A stretch of 64,000 bases of DNA from Sipunculus nudus. Taxonomy: Eukaryota; Annelida; Sipuncula; Golfingiida; Sipunculidae. Below are positions 10,502-23,000 of the stretch, in pieces. The translations under genes and the position numbers were made by a program. The DNA is taken from NCBI GenBank assembly GCA_026874595.1, contig CM049316.1:46143695-46207694 (forward strand). The letters are read 5' to 3'. Numbering within the stretch: position 1 is the stretch's first letter; the number at the start of each line of letters is the position of its first letter. The notes below the pieces were generated by a model. That model was not told the DNA's origin. It did no database searches and worked only from the letters and a program-made list of their open reading frames with translations.

Positions 10502-11550
10502 ATAAATGTATGCATTGACACTGCACATGGTCTCTGGCTAGTTGCCTAAACCTCAGTTATATTACCGCATTAGCTCCGGACGATTTTTAAAATCAGCTGA
10601 GCAGTGATCTCCTCGTACATTTTCAAATCCGGCCGACATTTGTCGATTTTAATAGATTGTGGTCACATTAGTTTCGAGGTCTGGCCAAGTCCAAAGATTT
10701 TCTGCACCAGAAATGTGATTTTGGGCCCACAAGATGTCGTTGAAAGCACGTCTTAAAATCGTTCGGTACTTGACTGATGCTCTTTACAGGGTTCCAACGC
10801 CTTCAGGAATTCCTAGAAAGTCCTGGAATTTTGAATCCTTCCTGAAATGTCTGGAATATCCTGGAATTTGCGAAATGTTCCTGGAAACTCCTGGAAAGTT
10901 AGCATTTGATTGAGTATTGAATCTGTGCACCACATAGCTGATAAGTGTTGTACACATGATGTTGTATAAATCAGTCACAGTCCCTGCAGTTTGTGCATGC
11001 TAACTAATGTGGTCTGTTGGGTTAATGACCCTATGCAACACTCTAGGGGGTTCTGCAGCCCTTGGTCCCTGTTACTATCAGTAATCACATTCACTCCCCA
11101 GCAGGGTGTCAGGGTCACAGGAAACCCTCACATTTGCTGTTTGAACTGTCCAGTTGTTATGTAAGTTAGTTGAGTTGTCCTCTACTTAGTTTGCTTGGCC
11201 ATTTGGGGTTTGGTACTTTCAGTCATTGGCTGTTGCTTCTGTGAGATACATGTCTTTCTATAATAGTAATTCACCAACACTATGCCCCCAGGAAAGTGTA
11301 AAGACTGCAGGAAATGAAAAAAATGGCTTCTTAAATCTCATCTGAGATTCAGAATGGATTCAGTTTTCTCTTTATTTACCCTTAATTGATGTTTGTGCAT
11401 TGTTGGCTTTGATATGGACACTGGACAGTATTATCAGACATATATTTGCGTTGTGCTAAATACTGAAAAGTACAAAAAGTACCTAAATCTACAAAAAAGT
11501 TATTTAGAAGACAAAATAAAAAAAAATTAAAAGGATAAGATATACAAAAA
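10502..11550. other. Intergenic with a degenerate CCTGGAA minisatellite
   Basis: No gene. At 10793-10905 the motif TCCTGGAA recurs with 12-25 bp spacing (AAGTCCTGGAATTTTG, ATCCTGGAATTTG, TTCCTGGAAACTCCTGG). Nothing else is recognised. Confidence 0.6.
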
Positions 11551-11701
11551 CAAGTGACCCAGGGGTCATGACGCTCAGCTGACCAGGAAGACATTGACAA
11601 AAGTAATTTTATCATCTGAATGTCAAATTTGAATGAAATACTTTTTCCAAACTTGACCTTTTGTATAAAATCATCCAATATTCATTGGGGTACTATGGAG
11701 C

Positions 11702-12345
11702 TCTGTAGAATGAAGGATATGGGTAACAGACACCTATTTTCAAGGTTTACAAGATGACTTTTCAGGGGTCTCCAAGCATGTCAAAAAATAAAATTCTAGG
11801 TCCAGTTATTATGATTTGTGCCCTGTTAACAAATCCAAATGTTTATTCTGGGGGGTATTTCAAAGCCGCATAGGATGAAGGATATGGGTAACAGAGATGT
11901 AATTTCAGGTGCACAAGGAGACTTTTCAGGGGCCTCCCAGCATATCAAGAAAGGAGATTCTAGGTCAAGTCATTATAATTTGTGCTCTGTTAACAGATGA
12001 CCAAATCTTTATTCTGGGGAGTACTTCGGAGCCCCAGAGCATGAAGGATATGGGTAACAGGGACCTTATTTCGGGTTTCCATGTAGACCTTTTATGGGCT
12101 TCCCTGCAGGTGAGGACAGAAGATTCTAGGTCCAGTCATTATGATTTGTGCCCTGTTAATATATGACCAAATCTTTATTCTGGGGGAACTTCAGAGCCCC
12201 ATAGCTCACAGAATATGGGTAACAGGGACCTTATTTCGGGTTTCCATGTAGACCTTTTATGGGCTTCCCTGGAGGTGAGGACAGAAGATTCTAGGTCCAG
12301 TGATTATGATTTGTGCCCCGTTTACAGATGACCAAATGTTTAAAG
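11702..12345 (+). repeat. Short monomers, ~166 bp x 4
   Basis: The landmark GGATATGGGTAACAG recurs at about 11715, 11878, 12045 and 12211, spacing 163-167 bp. These units lack the GGTGGCGCCACC half found in the longer monomers downstream. Confidence 0.88.
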
Positions 12346-12384
12346 ATCACAAAAGTAGAGAAAAAAAATCGTAAAAAATAAAAA

Positions 12385-15300
12385 AAATATAGGTGGCGTC
12401 ACCAATCTCCAGAAATTGATGAAACACTCCATGATCAATATCCATGCAAAAAAACATGGTGATTAATGCATTAGTTGTTCAGATACTTGAGCTTTTGTAT
12501 TAAATTTTGCATTATTCTGGGGGGTACTTCAGAACCCCATAGCTCAAAGAATATAGGTCACAGTGACCTAATTTCAGGTTTACAAGGAGAATTTCCATAG
12601 ACCTCCCAGGATTTCAAGTAAGAAGATTCCCGGTCTAGCGGTTACGATTTGTGCCCTGTTAACAGACAGACGCCTGGATGGCCGGACGGACGACGGACAA
12701 AAGGTGATCCCTACAGCTCAGATGACTTTCAGTCAGCTGAGCTTAAAATTGAAAAAATACAGGTGGCGCCACCAGAATGCAGAAACTGATGAAACATATC
12801 ATGATCAATATCCATGCAAAGAATCATGGTGATCAATATAATAATTGTTCAGATACTTGAGCTTTTGTATCAAATTTTCCATTATTCTGGGGGGTACTTC
12901 GGAGCCCCATAGCTCAGAGGTTATGGGTAACAGAGACCTAATTTCAAGTTTTTAAGGAAACTTTTCATGGGCCTCTCAGCATGTCAAGAGAGAAGATTCT
13001 AGGTCCAGTTGTTACGTTTTGTGCCATGTTAACAGATGACCGCATCTTATGAGGTCTCAAAAATAGAGAAAAAAATTCGTAAAAATAAAAAAAATACAGG
13101 TGGCGCCACCATACTGCAGAAACTGATGACACATTCCATGATCAATATCCATGCAAAGAATCATGGTGATCACTGCAATAGTTGTTTAGATACTTGAGCT
13201 TTTGTATCAAATTGTCCATTATTCTGAGGGATACTTCAGATGACTTACAGTCAGCTGAGCTAAAAACACTTAATGGTCAATATCAATTGCAAAGAATCAT
13301 GATGATCTCCATATTAGTTGTTCAGATACTTCAGCTTTTGTATCAAATTGTCCATTATTCTGAGGGATACTTCAGAGTCGTATAGCTTGAAGGATATGGG
13401 TAACAGAGACCTAATTTCAAGTTTCCACAGGCACTCTTCATGGGCCTCCTTGCATGACAAGAATGAAGTTTCTAGGTCCAGTTGTTGCAATTTGTTCCCT
13501 CTTGATAGATAACCACATCTTCAAAGGTCTCGAAAAAAGAGAAAAAAAATTCGTAAAAATTTGAAAAAAATAGAGGTGGCGCACCCTCTCTGCAGAAACT
13601 GATGGAACAGCTCATGATCAATATGTATGCAAAAATCATGACCATCAGTGTTGTAGTTATTGAGATACTGCACTTTTTGTATAAAATTTTCCATTATTCT
13701 GGGGGGTATTTTGGAGCCAAACAGCCTAAAGAATATGGGTAACAGAGACCTAATTCCAGGTTTCCATGGAGAATTTTCATGGGTCTCCCTGTGTGTCAAG
13801 AATGAAGATTCTAGGTCCAGTTTTTATGATTTGTGCCCTGTTAACAGATGTTCATATCTTTAAAGGTCTCAAAAATAGATAAAACATTCGTAAAAAAAAC
13901 CCCGAACAAATACAGGTTGTGCCACCAGTCTGCAGGAACTGATGGAACGCCTCTTGATCAATAGTTATGCCACAAATCATGACCATCAGTGATGTAGTTA
14001 TTGAGATATTGAAGTTTTTGTATGAAATTTTTGACTACTCTGAGGGGTACTTTGGGGCCCCATAGCTCGAATGATATGGGTAACAGAGACCTAATTTCTG
14101 GTTTCCATGGAGACTTTTCATAGGTCTCTCAGTGTATTGAGAATGAAGATTCTAGGTCCAGTCGTTACGATTTGTGCCATGCTAACAGATGACAGCATCC
14201 TTAAAGGTCTCAAAAATAGAGGAAGAAATCGTAAAAAAATAAAAAAATATAGGTGGCGCCACCAGTCTGCAGGAACTGATGGAACATCTCATAATCAATA
14301 TGTATGCCAAAAATCATGAACATCAGTGATGTAGTTATTGAGATATTGAAGTTTTTGTATGAACTTTTTGACTACTCTTGGGGAGGTACTTTGGGGCCCC
14401 ATAGCTCAAAGGATATGGGGAACAGAGACCTAATTTCTGGTTTCCATGGAGACTTTTCATAGGTCTTCTAGTGTGTTGAGAATGAAGATTCTAGGTCCAG
14501 TCGTTACGATTTGTGCCATGCTAACAGATGACAGCATCCTTAAAGGTCTCAAAAATAGAGGAAAAAATCGTAAAAAATCGAACGATACAGGTGGTGCCAC
14601 CAGTCTGCAGGAACAGATGACACATCTCATGATCAATAGTTATGCCACAAATCATGACCATCATTCAAGTAGTTAATGAGATATTGAAGTTTTTGTATGA
14701 AATTTTTTACTTTTCTTGGGGGTACTTTAGGGCTCCATAGCTCGAAGAAAATGGGTAACAGAGACCTAATTTTGGTTTCCATGGAGACTTTTTATAGGTC
14801 TCTCAGTGTGTCGTGAATGAAGATTCTAGGTCCAGTCGTTATGATTTGTGCCACGTTAACAGATGACAGCATCCTTAAAGGTCTCAAAAACAGAGGAAAA
14901 AATCGTAAAAAATCAAACAATACAGGTGGCGCCACAAGTCTGCAGGAACTGACGGAACATTTCATAATCAATATGTATGCCAAAAATCATGACCATCAGT
15001 GATGTAGTTATTGAGATATTGAAGTTTTTGTATGAAATTTTTGACTACTCTGAGGGGTACTTTGGGGCCCCATAGCTCGAAGGATATGGTTAACAGAGAC
15101 CTAATTTCTGGTTTCCAAGGATATTTTTCATGGACCTCTCAGTGTGTCAAGAATGAAGATTCTAGGTCCAGTCGTTACGATTTGTGCCATGCTAACAGAT
15201 GACAGCATCCTTAAAGGTCTCAAAAATAGAGGAAGAAATCGTAAAAAAATAAAAAAATATAGGTGGCGCCACCAGTCTGCAGGAACTGATGGAACATCTC

Positions 15301-17220
15301 ATAATCAATATGTATGCCAAAAATCATGAACATCAGTGATGTAGTTATTGAGATATTGAAGTTTTTGTATGAACTTTTTGACTACTCTTGGGGAGATACT
15401 TTGGGGCCCCATAGCTCAAAGGATATGGGGAACAGAGACCTAATTTCTGGTTTCCATGGAGACTTTTCATAGGTCTTCTAGTGTGTTGAGAATGAAGATT
15501 CTAGGTCCAGTCGTTACGATTTGTGCCATGCTAACAGATGACAGCATCCTTAAAGGTCTCAAAAATAGAGGAAAAAATCGTAATAAATCGAACGATACAG
15601 GTGGTGCCACCAGTCTGCAGGAACAGATGACACATCTCATGATCAATAGTTATGCCACAAATCATGACCATCATTCAAGTAGTTAATGAGATATTGAAGT
15701 TTTTGTATGAAATTTTTTACTTTTCTTGGGGGTACTTTAGGGCTCCATAGCTCGAAGAAAATGGGTAACAGAGACCTAATTTTGGTTTCCATGGAGACTT
15801 TTTATAGGTCTCTCAGTGTGTCGTGAATGAAGATTCTAGGTCCAGTCGTTATGATTTGTGCCACGTTAACAGATGACAGCATCCTTAAAGGTCTCAAAAA
15901 CAGAGGAAAAAATCGTAAAAAATCAAACAATACAGGTGGCGCCACAAGTCTGCAGGAACTGACGGAACATTTCATAATCAATATGTATGCCAAAAATCAT
16001 GACCATCAGTGATGTAGTTATTAAGATATTGAAGTTTTTGTATGAAATTTTTGACTACTCTGGGGGGGGGGGGGTACTTTGGGGCCCCATAGCTCGAAGG
16101 ATATGGTTAACAGAGACCTAATTTCTGGTTTCCAAGGATATTTTTTTAATGGACCTCTCAGTGTGTCAAGAATGAAGATTCTAGGTCCAGTCGTTACGAT
16201 TTGTGCCATGCTAACAGATGACAGCATCCTTAAAGGTCTCAAAAATAGAGGAAAAAATCGTAAAAAATCGAACAATAAAGGTGGCACCACCAGTCTGCAG
16301 GAAGTGATGACACATCTCATGATCAATAGTTATGCCACAAATCATGACCATCAGTCAAGTAGTTAATGAGATATTGAAGTTTTTGTATGAAATTTTTTAC
16401 TTTTCTTGGGGGTACTTTGGGGCTCCATAGCTCGAAGAATATGGGTAACAGAGACCTAATTTCTGGTTTCCATGGAGACTTTTCATAGGTCTCTCAGTGT
16501 GTCAAGAATGAAGATTCTAGGTCCAGTCTTTACGATTTGTGCCTTGTTAACAGATGTTTACATTTTGAAAGGTCTCAAAAATAGAGAAAAAAATTCGTAA
16601 AAAATTGAACGATACAGGTGGCACCATCAGCCTGCAGGAAGTGATGGAACATCTCATGATCAATATGTATGACACAAATCATGACCATCAGTCAAGTATT
16701 TAATGAGATATTGAAGTTTTTGTTTGAAATTTTTTACTTTTCTGGGGGGGTAGTTTGGGGCCCCATAGCTGGAAGGATATGGGTAACAGAGACCTAATTT
16801 CTGGTTTCCATGGAGACTTTTTATAGGTCTCTCAGTGTGTCGAGAATGAAGATTCTAAGTCCAGTCATTACGATTTGTGCCTTGTTAACAGATGTCCACA
16901 TTTTTAAAGGTCTCAAAAATAGAGAAAAAAATTCGTAAAAAATCGAAAAATACAGGTGGCGCCACCAGTCTTCAGGAACTGATGAAACCTCTCATGATCA
17001 ATATGTATGCCAAAAATCATGACCATCAGTCAAGTAGTTAATGAGATATTGAAGTTTTTGTATGAAATTTTGGACTTTTCTGGGGGGTACTTTGGGGCCC
17101 CATAGCTCGAAGGATATGGGTAACAGAGACCTAATTTCTGGTTTCCAAGGAGATTTTTCATGGACCTCTCAGAATGCCAAGTTACAAGGTTCTAGGTCCA
17201 GCGGTTAAGATTTGTGCCTG
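12385..17220 (+). repeat. Long monomers, ~337 bp, with central 12-bp palindrome
   Basis: From 14252 on, the palindrome GGTGGCGCCACC or a near variant occurs at 14252, 14590, 14925, 15262, 15600, 15935, 16280, 16618 and 16955, spacing 335-345 bp. Older copies lie at 12392, 12762, 13099 and 13575. Each unit also carries TGGGGCCCCATAGCTC, ATTCTAGGTCCAGTCGTTA and TTTGTGCCATGCTAACAGAT. ORFs of 60-100 codons through the array repeat with the monomers and are not genes. Confidence 0.93.
14145..16165 (+). repeat. 1010-bp higher-order repeat, two copies
   Basis: About 14145-15154 and 15155-16165 are near-identical with a constant offset of 1010 bp (three monomers). Differences I see include one base near 14377/15387 and one near 14575/15585. 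Monomers within one copy are much more divergent, so the trimer was duplicated recently. Confidence 0.9.
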
Positions 17221-17309
17221 GTTAACGGACGGACAGACGGACAGACGGACGACGGACAAAGAGTGATCGCTATAGCTCAGATGACTTTCAGTCAGCTGAG
17301 CTAAAAATC

Positions 17310-19822
17310 GTGAAAACACCAACAATTTACCTAAAAGCTGTTTTATCCCATCATAAAGTGGATGAATTGTAGGCCTGTTGAGCAATTCTGTACCTTCGAT
17401 TCAATTCTCGATTCAATTCTATTTTATTTGGTACTAAATTTAAGACTTTATAAAAAAAATAAAGCAATTTACTAAAACAGATGCTGGTAAATTTTAGAAA
17501 AATTAAAGAAAATGTAGCTCTCCGTCTGTATGTTGCAGCCATTTATGAGTAGAGTGACCAACCAGCAAATACTTAGAGCAGATTTCAGATTCTTTCATGA
17601 TAAAGAGATTTGACTTCTCTGTCAGAAAATAATAATCCAAATGAATAATTTCGGAGGTTTATAGTCGATTACTTTTTAATTGAGGGCTTGCAATTCAGTT
17701 CATCGATTCTTTGATTCTTCCTAGTGAAATATGTGCAGTCAATCAGTCTTCATAAAAAAAAACATTTTTTTTTTCAAGAATGAATAATTTAACCTGAACC
17801 TTTACTGAATGGACTACCATTAACATTTGCTAAGCATTTGTTATAGCAGTTAATATAAAGTATCAAAAAATGAAATGACTAAAAAATAAAGAAAATTATG
17901 TCTTCATTTGTCATGCAGTTAGTCAGAAATGTTTGTTCTTCATGAAAGAGATTGTTCAAAAATAAACATTTTAATAAGCCCTCACTAAAAAGTGCTTGAT
18001 GCGTCACCACCAAATATTTGACAAAATCTGTAGACTAATTTTGTGTTTATCAGGGTTTTTATCATAGGAGGTTTACAGTAGCTGTGTAATGCAATCTTGA
18101 GGGCTTAGACCTTGATATTTCAATATTTTTTATTGTATTTATGCTGGTGGTCAGTTAATTACTTATGACAGACTTGTATTTATAAAAAAAATCTTCATTC
18201 TTATCAATATATCATATACGTTGTGATTAGTATAAAATTTTCCTTGAGCACTGTATGTGCTTCTTGTTAAGGGTGACTTTATGCTATTAAATACTTCATT
18301 GTGTTTTAAAAGTTTTCATTACTGGTTTTACATTAACAAAGCAATGCTATTCTTGGTGTTATTTCATAAAGTGAAGAGTGCCAGTGCTTGTAAGTACTGC
18401 ACTTCTGCTAAACACTGTTTAGTGTCACTCATTTAATGTATAAACATTTTTTTTTAAATTAAAATGCAACTTTACTAAGTTTACTTGCCTCACAATACAT
18501 AAGACTAACTAAAATGTCTGGCTCTTGATTTTATTTATTGGTTTGAGTATTTCTCTCATTATCTGTCTGTAAATACTATTTTTGAATACTCTATAAAATT
18601 ACTTGTTAAATATAAAAGAATTTTTTTTACCTGTATCCTTTCCAGTGCATTTCAGTCCACTTTCATGTGAAAATAGCAGACGCACAATTAAATTTTGCAT
18701 TTTGTGACTAAAATTAATTACTTTATGACTAAATTATATCGTACTGAACTTTAGATAATACACCGCTTTATCGTGGAATAATATCAGCATTTTATTGTAC
18801 AATTTAAAATTAGCCGAGAGGGAGACCGGGTGAAGAGTATGACGGCTATATCAAAATTTAGGTAGTACTCAATTTATTCACGATGGTGTAAACATTTGTA
18901 TTTTACAGGGCCCAATCACTTATCTGACCTTTATAAAATAAAGGTAATCCCTTATAGCTTTTATATATGTCAGAAAACGTAAATGTCAGAGCACACGGGC
19001 TGCTTGTTATGTTTATATCAACATGTTTATAATATGAAATTCAACAAGGACATCTGGCAGCATGTCAGATAAGCCAGAGATTTTAAAATGGCGTTTAGCA
19101 ACAAGTGGCCTTTCTTCCGCATATATACAACCTACCACCTTATGTTACATGTTTTCCCGTTGGTCAACATTGCTGTGCCTACAAACATATTGTTGATAAA
19201 AAAATTCATACATCCTTCACAAAGGCATTTTTAGAACTTTTCACAATCAAAATTACCCTTTAATCATTTAAATATGCCTAGAGGAAACTACAAATCACAC
19301 ATTCAAAAGGTAGGTAAATGGACACTTTTAACGAAACTGTTGTAAGAGTATGAGAAATCATGGAAAGGTCATTTCAGATTGTTTCAGGCTGTTTAAATAT
19401 CATGGAATTCAATAGTTCAAGAGTGGAAATTCTCTATACATTTCAAGGCAGGAGCAACAAAATTCGTTATAATATTTTCCTGCACAATATGTAAGACAGA
19501 TCCCCATCCCCACCACCTGACAGGGTTTCTCCCAGGTTAGTGCCTCCTAGGGATTTCTATAAATGTAGACGGCCTTGAAAGCACACCTTTGCATGTCAGA
19601 TCGGATTATCTATGGCGTTCTGACATTGCAAGCTGATCTAATCAAGAATAACAACAGATTTGTATTTCTTCTTGCGGAGTTTGCCTCTACAGAGATCGTT
19701 CGCAAATCATTTGGTTGGTTCCACTGACCAATTTATAATTCCTGAAATACTTGAAATGGGACACAGCCAATAAAACATCAAACATTTCTATTTTCTCGCT
19801 AATCTTAAAAAAAGGCCAAATT
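17310..19822. other. AT-rich intergenic stretch, no feature seen
   Basis: No ORF, repeat head or tail, or splice-bounded exon recognised. A short tandem TCGATTCAATTC occurs near 17397-17421. Confidence 0.55.
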
Positions 19823-19828
19823 TTTATT
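19823..19828 (-). terminator. Candidate polyadenylation signal for the TPMT-like gene
   Basis: AATAAA on the minus strand, about 245 bp after the stop codon at 20071. The sequence between has homopolymer runs (C and A, 19879-19943). Confidence 0.4.
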
Positions 19829-20070
19829 TTTTAAGGAACTCTTCATGCCACTTCATTATACCAAATCCCCGAAATGCCGCCCCCCCCCAAAAAAAAAAAA
19901 TGTGCCACCCGGGGCGGACCGCCCCTGCCCCCCCCCCCCCCTAAGGTATGCCACTGTCTAAAGCAACCAAAAACGTCTGGGGTGACAAAGAAAGAACGGA
20001 TGCGTTCAGTGCAGAGGAAGAACTGCTTACGGGCAAAGTTAATGACGAACTTTTCACTGCCGTCTTAAAC

Positions 20071-23000
20071 TCATTTTGGTATGATTAGATGCGCCTTTTC
20101 ATACATCTGTTTAATCCCGTGTTTGCTCCAGTCTTCATCTGATATCTGGTGACGGAAGTCAATCTGTGTGACGGTGCACCTCTCACCTGAAATGATATAT
20201 ATTATGTATATTACCTTAAACTTCTAGAATGCAATTACCGTAATCGACGTAATAAGCGCGCCGGGCACTCTCAAAATTAAATTGTTCCAAAAATTTTTTA
20301 TACCCTTTTTATAAGCGCCCCCCCCCCCTCCCAACCCACATCTGCCAACTTCCAAAGTCAATACGATCCTCAAATTAAACACTGCGGCTTGTGCACACAT
20401 GTTTGGCATCACAGCACATTCTGGACAATTAAAAAAAAAACGATTTTCTCATGAAAAATTTCGGGTAGAAAAGTCAATTCACTGCAGAGATATGAGTGAT
20501 TTTATCCTAAGGCAAATGAACAGATGGACGCTGTGCAAAAATTATTGCAGGTGGCGCCACCATTTTTATGTATTTTATAGAGCTATCCAAGGGCCATATT
20601 TGTGAAAAAATTCCTACCTGAAACGAGTCAAACGAGTCTGAAGATATGTGGGTTTATTTGTGGAAGATATGTGGGTTTATTTGTTTATTTCCTTACCGGA
20701 AATTTTCAGGATTGAGAATTCCTTTTCGGTCTGTCAGTTCCGCGATATCGTCCGCGATCGCGGAAAATCACTGGCTCTACTGTCAGAAGGGCTTTCATAT
20801 ATTGATTCAGTTAAAATACCTGTGTCAATGCGGCAAGGGCAAACCTTTCCTTACCAATAATTAAACTATGTGTATATGTAAATCTGATATATCTGTATAA
20901 ACGATTAATTCATACAAAAACAAAGCATTGTAATTTTCTTTATTGAGTGTATATTACCCCTTTACGGACATGATCACCGATATTCACAGCATCCAGTTCG
21001 ACCGACGTAATAATGCTGATTGCCGTAAATTATCCTTGGTGGCCCTTAGGACGTTGAAAAACTTGTACCCGTATATAAGACGGCCGCCCCTCTTTGCTAA
21101 ATATTTTTAGGATAAAATTTATCGTCCTGTACACGAGCAAATACGGTAAGTAAATATATTTCATTGCATAATACATCCACATACTTACCTGAATTCAGGT
21201 CACCCGATCAGCATGGCCACCTGCAGGGTCGGCCTTCACGGACACAGTCAGTCAAAGTTATCTATGACACACTTGACCTCTAATTCTGTTGTGTGTAACT
21301 AATATTATTATTATATAAGATGATAAAGCCTAACGGAGACAGAATAAATAATGGCGGTAACTTTTAAGCTTGGCGGGGAGAAATGAAAGCATAACGTTGC
21401 CCCATGTTATATTGTCTATGGTGAAAAGTGAGGTTAGGATGGCTAATCCCTTAGTTTTCTTAAAGTAATCTCCCAAATTCGAGGGGTGGGGCGCTTATTA
21501 CGTCAACTATGGTATACCACACACAACACAACCATTTTACAACAAGGCCTCAGGCCTAATGCAGACCTGTGTAATAGGGTATACATCAGATGTTAACCTT
21601 CACTGATATAATATTTGATCATTATGTGTTTTATTTCAATAACGTGTGTGATAATTTCATACACAAAGCAATACTTAAAACGTTTAACCTGAGTACAAGT
21701 ACCAAATACAAAATAAGTACTTGACCCAAACCTAATATACAGTTACCAGACAAAGTGTCCTCGTGGGCTCGTACAAATGAAAGGTCTCACACCTCTTCCT
21801 GACACACAGAGGTGTTGCAACACTTTGTTCAGAATGTACAAAGAGCAGATACACCACCACATTGTTTTCAAAGGTGCACGGTTCAGAGAAATCTCAGGTC
21901 TGTGCTTCACTCCTGAAATACTAGCCCTTCCTGGGTTTTAGTATTTGCGTTAACTAATTAAAATGTTTAAAATAAAACGTGATTCCATGTACCGATAGAC
22001 ATAACTCAATGCCAACATAAGAGGATCAAATGGGGGGAAATTAGTTATATGAGTTGCCGCAAGATGGTGGTACCGATACTAAGTGCGATACAAAGCGGGC
22101 ACGTTTGATTTCTCTGTCAGAAGCAACAATTAAGTCATAAATCTTTCACGGACTGGGCCAGTCTAAGAAAAACATTGATTATGGTTGTTTGATATATCTT
22201 TCTTGTCACGAAACATGTTTCTGGCCATACATTGTATCAACTGGGTAAAAATAGCATTTAATTCAGGTGCTAACCTCACGGGGGTGTATACAGAACCACG
22301 TATCGGCTCAGTGAGAACCAACAGAGTATTCAATTGCTTATTGGTTACCCAATCACTCGCAGTGCAAGGAACATCGTTGATCGACCAGCGTGCCGAGACC
22401 GCGGGGTTAGTCAACCGGGGTATCTTTATTACCGACACTTGATAATTGACACTAATTACCGGTACTGCAAACAAATTAACCTGTACTCTTCCACCTAGAC
22501 TAAGCTGATATAGTACTCCCCCGGTGAGCGAATTCTGTTATGTCAATACCCTGAATTACGAGTCACAGCGATTAGAGCGGCCGGGAATGGAAGAGGAGCA
22601 GCCACAACTTTATTTACAGTCCATGTATTGTCGCCAGTTATTTAGTGTCAACAGTCTTGAGTGTGCAGGTATGGTTGTGAGTGTTGGATGCAAGCTGTTT
22701 ATTGGATAAGGGTTTCCTCGTTTGCAGTACCGTATGACGAGCTACGCATGGACGCAGCCATCGTGTCTGATTTTTGTATAAAATTTTGGGATGCTAGCTA
22801 CTGCTTTTTTTTAGACAGTACGGATCAATGTAAGGACAACTGAAGACCCTGTAAAGTAAAGGTCGATGCTGGTGGCGCCACCAGAGCCTCAAATTCATAT
22901 ATGAGTTCAATTCGATAACGTTTGACGTGTGATTGATCTTTGCTTAAAACCTGACGATGCTCCTGCTGTGTTTAAGATAGTGTCCTTTAACGTACGGAAG

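Larger units (their letters stand above)
11551..17307 (+). mobile_element. Composite Helentron/pearl-like repeat with internal tandem arrays
   Basis: The head at 11551-11582 reads CAAGTGACCCAGGGGTCATG then ACGCTCAGCTG. The tail at 17275-17304 is a stem-loop (GCTCAG, GACT, TTC, AGTC, CTGAGC) followed by CTAAAAA. Head GCTCAGCTG and tail CAGCTGAGC are inverted repeats. Inside are short ~166-bp monomers (from about 11700) and longer ~337-bp monomers (12.4-17.0 kb). Earlier tails at 12716-12746 and about 13240-13263 show that several units were joined. GAC-rich blocks (GGACGGACGACGGAC) precede tails. There is no transposase or Rep/helicase, so it is non-autonomous. The family assignment rests on architecture only. 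Confidence 0.8.

Noticed and set aside
14107-16366. Repeated 60-100 codon ORFs containing MKILGPVVTICAMLTDD on the plus strand and complements on the minus strand
   Set aside because: They recur with the 337-bp tandem monomers, occur in both strands and track the repeat, not protein conservation.
11551-17307. CRISPR-like array because of regular spacing
   Set aside because: Monomers are 166-337 bp with no short repeat/unique spacer pattern, and the DNA is eukaryotic.
22524-22709. Possible first exon on plus strand (MEEEQPQLYLQSMYCRQL, donor GCAG/GTATGG)
   Set aside because: No following exon or homology found; lies in the TPMT intron. A single donor-like site is not enough.
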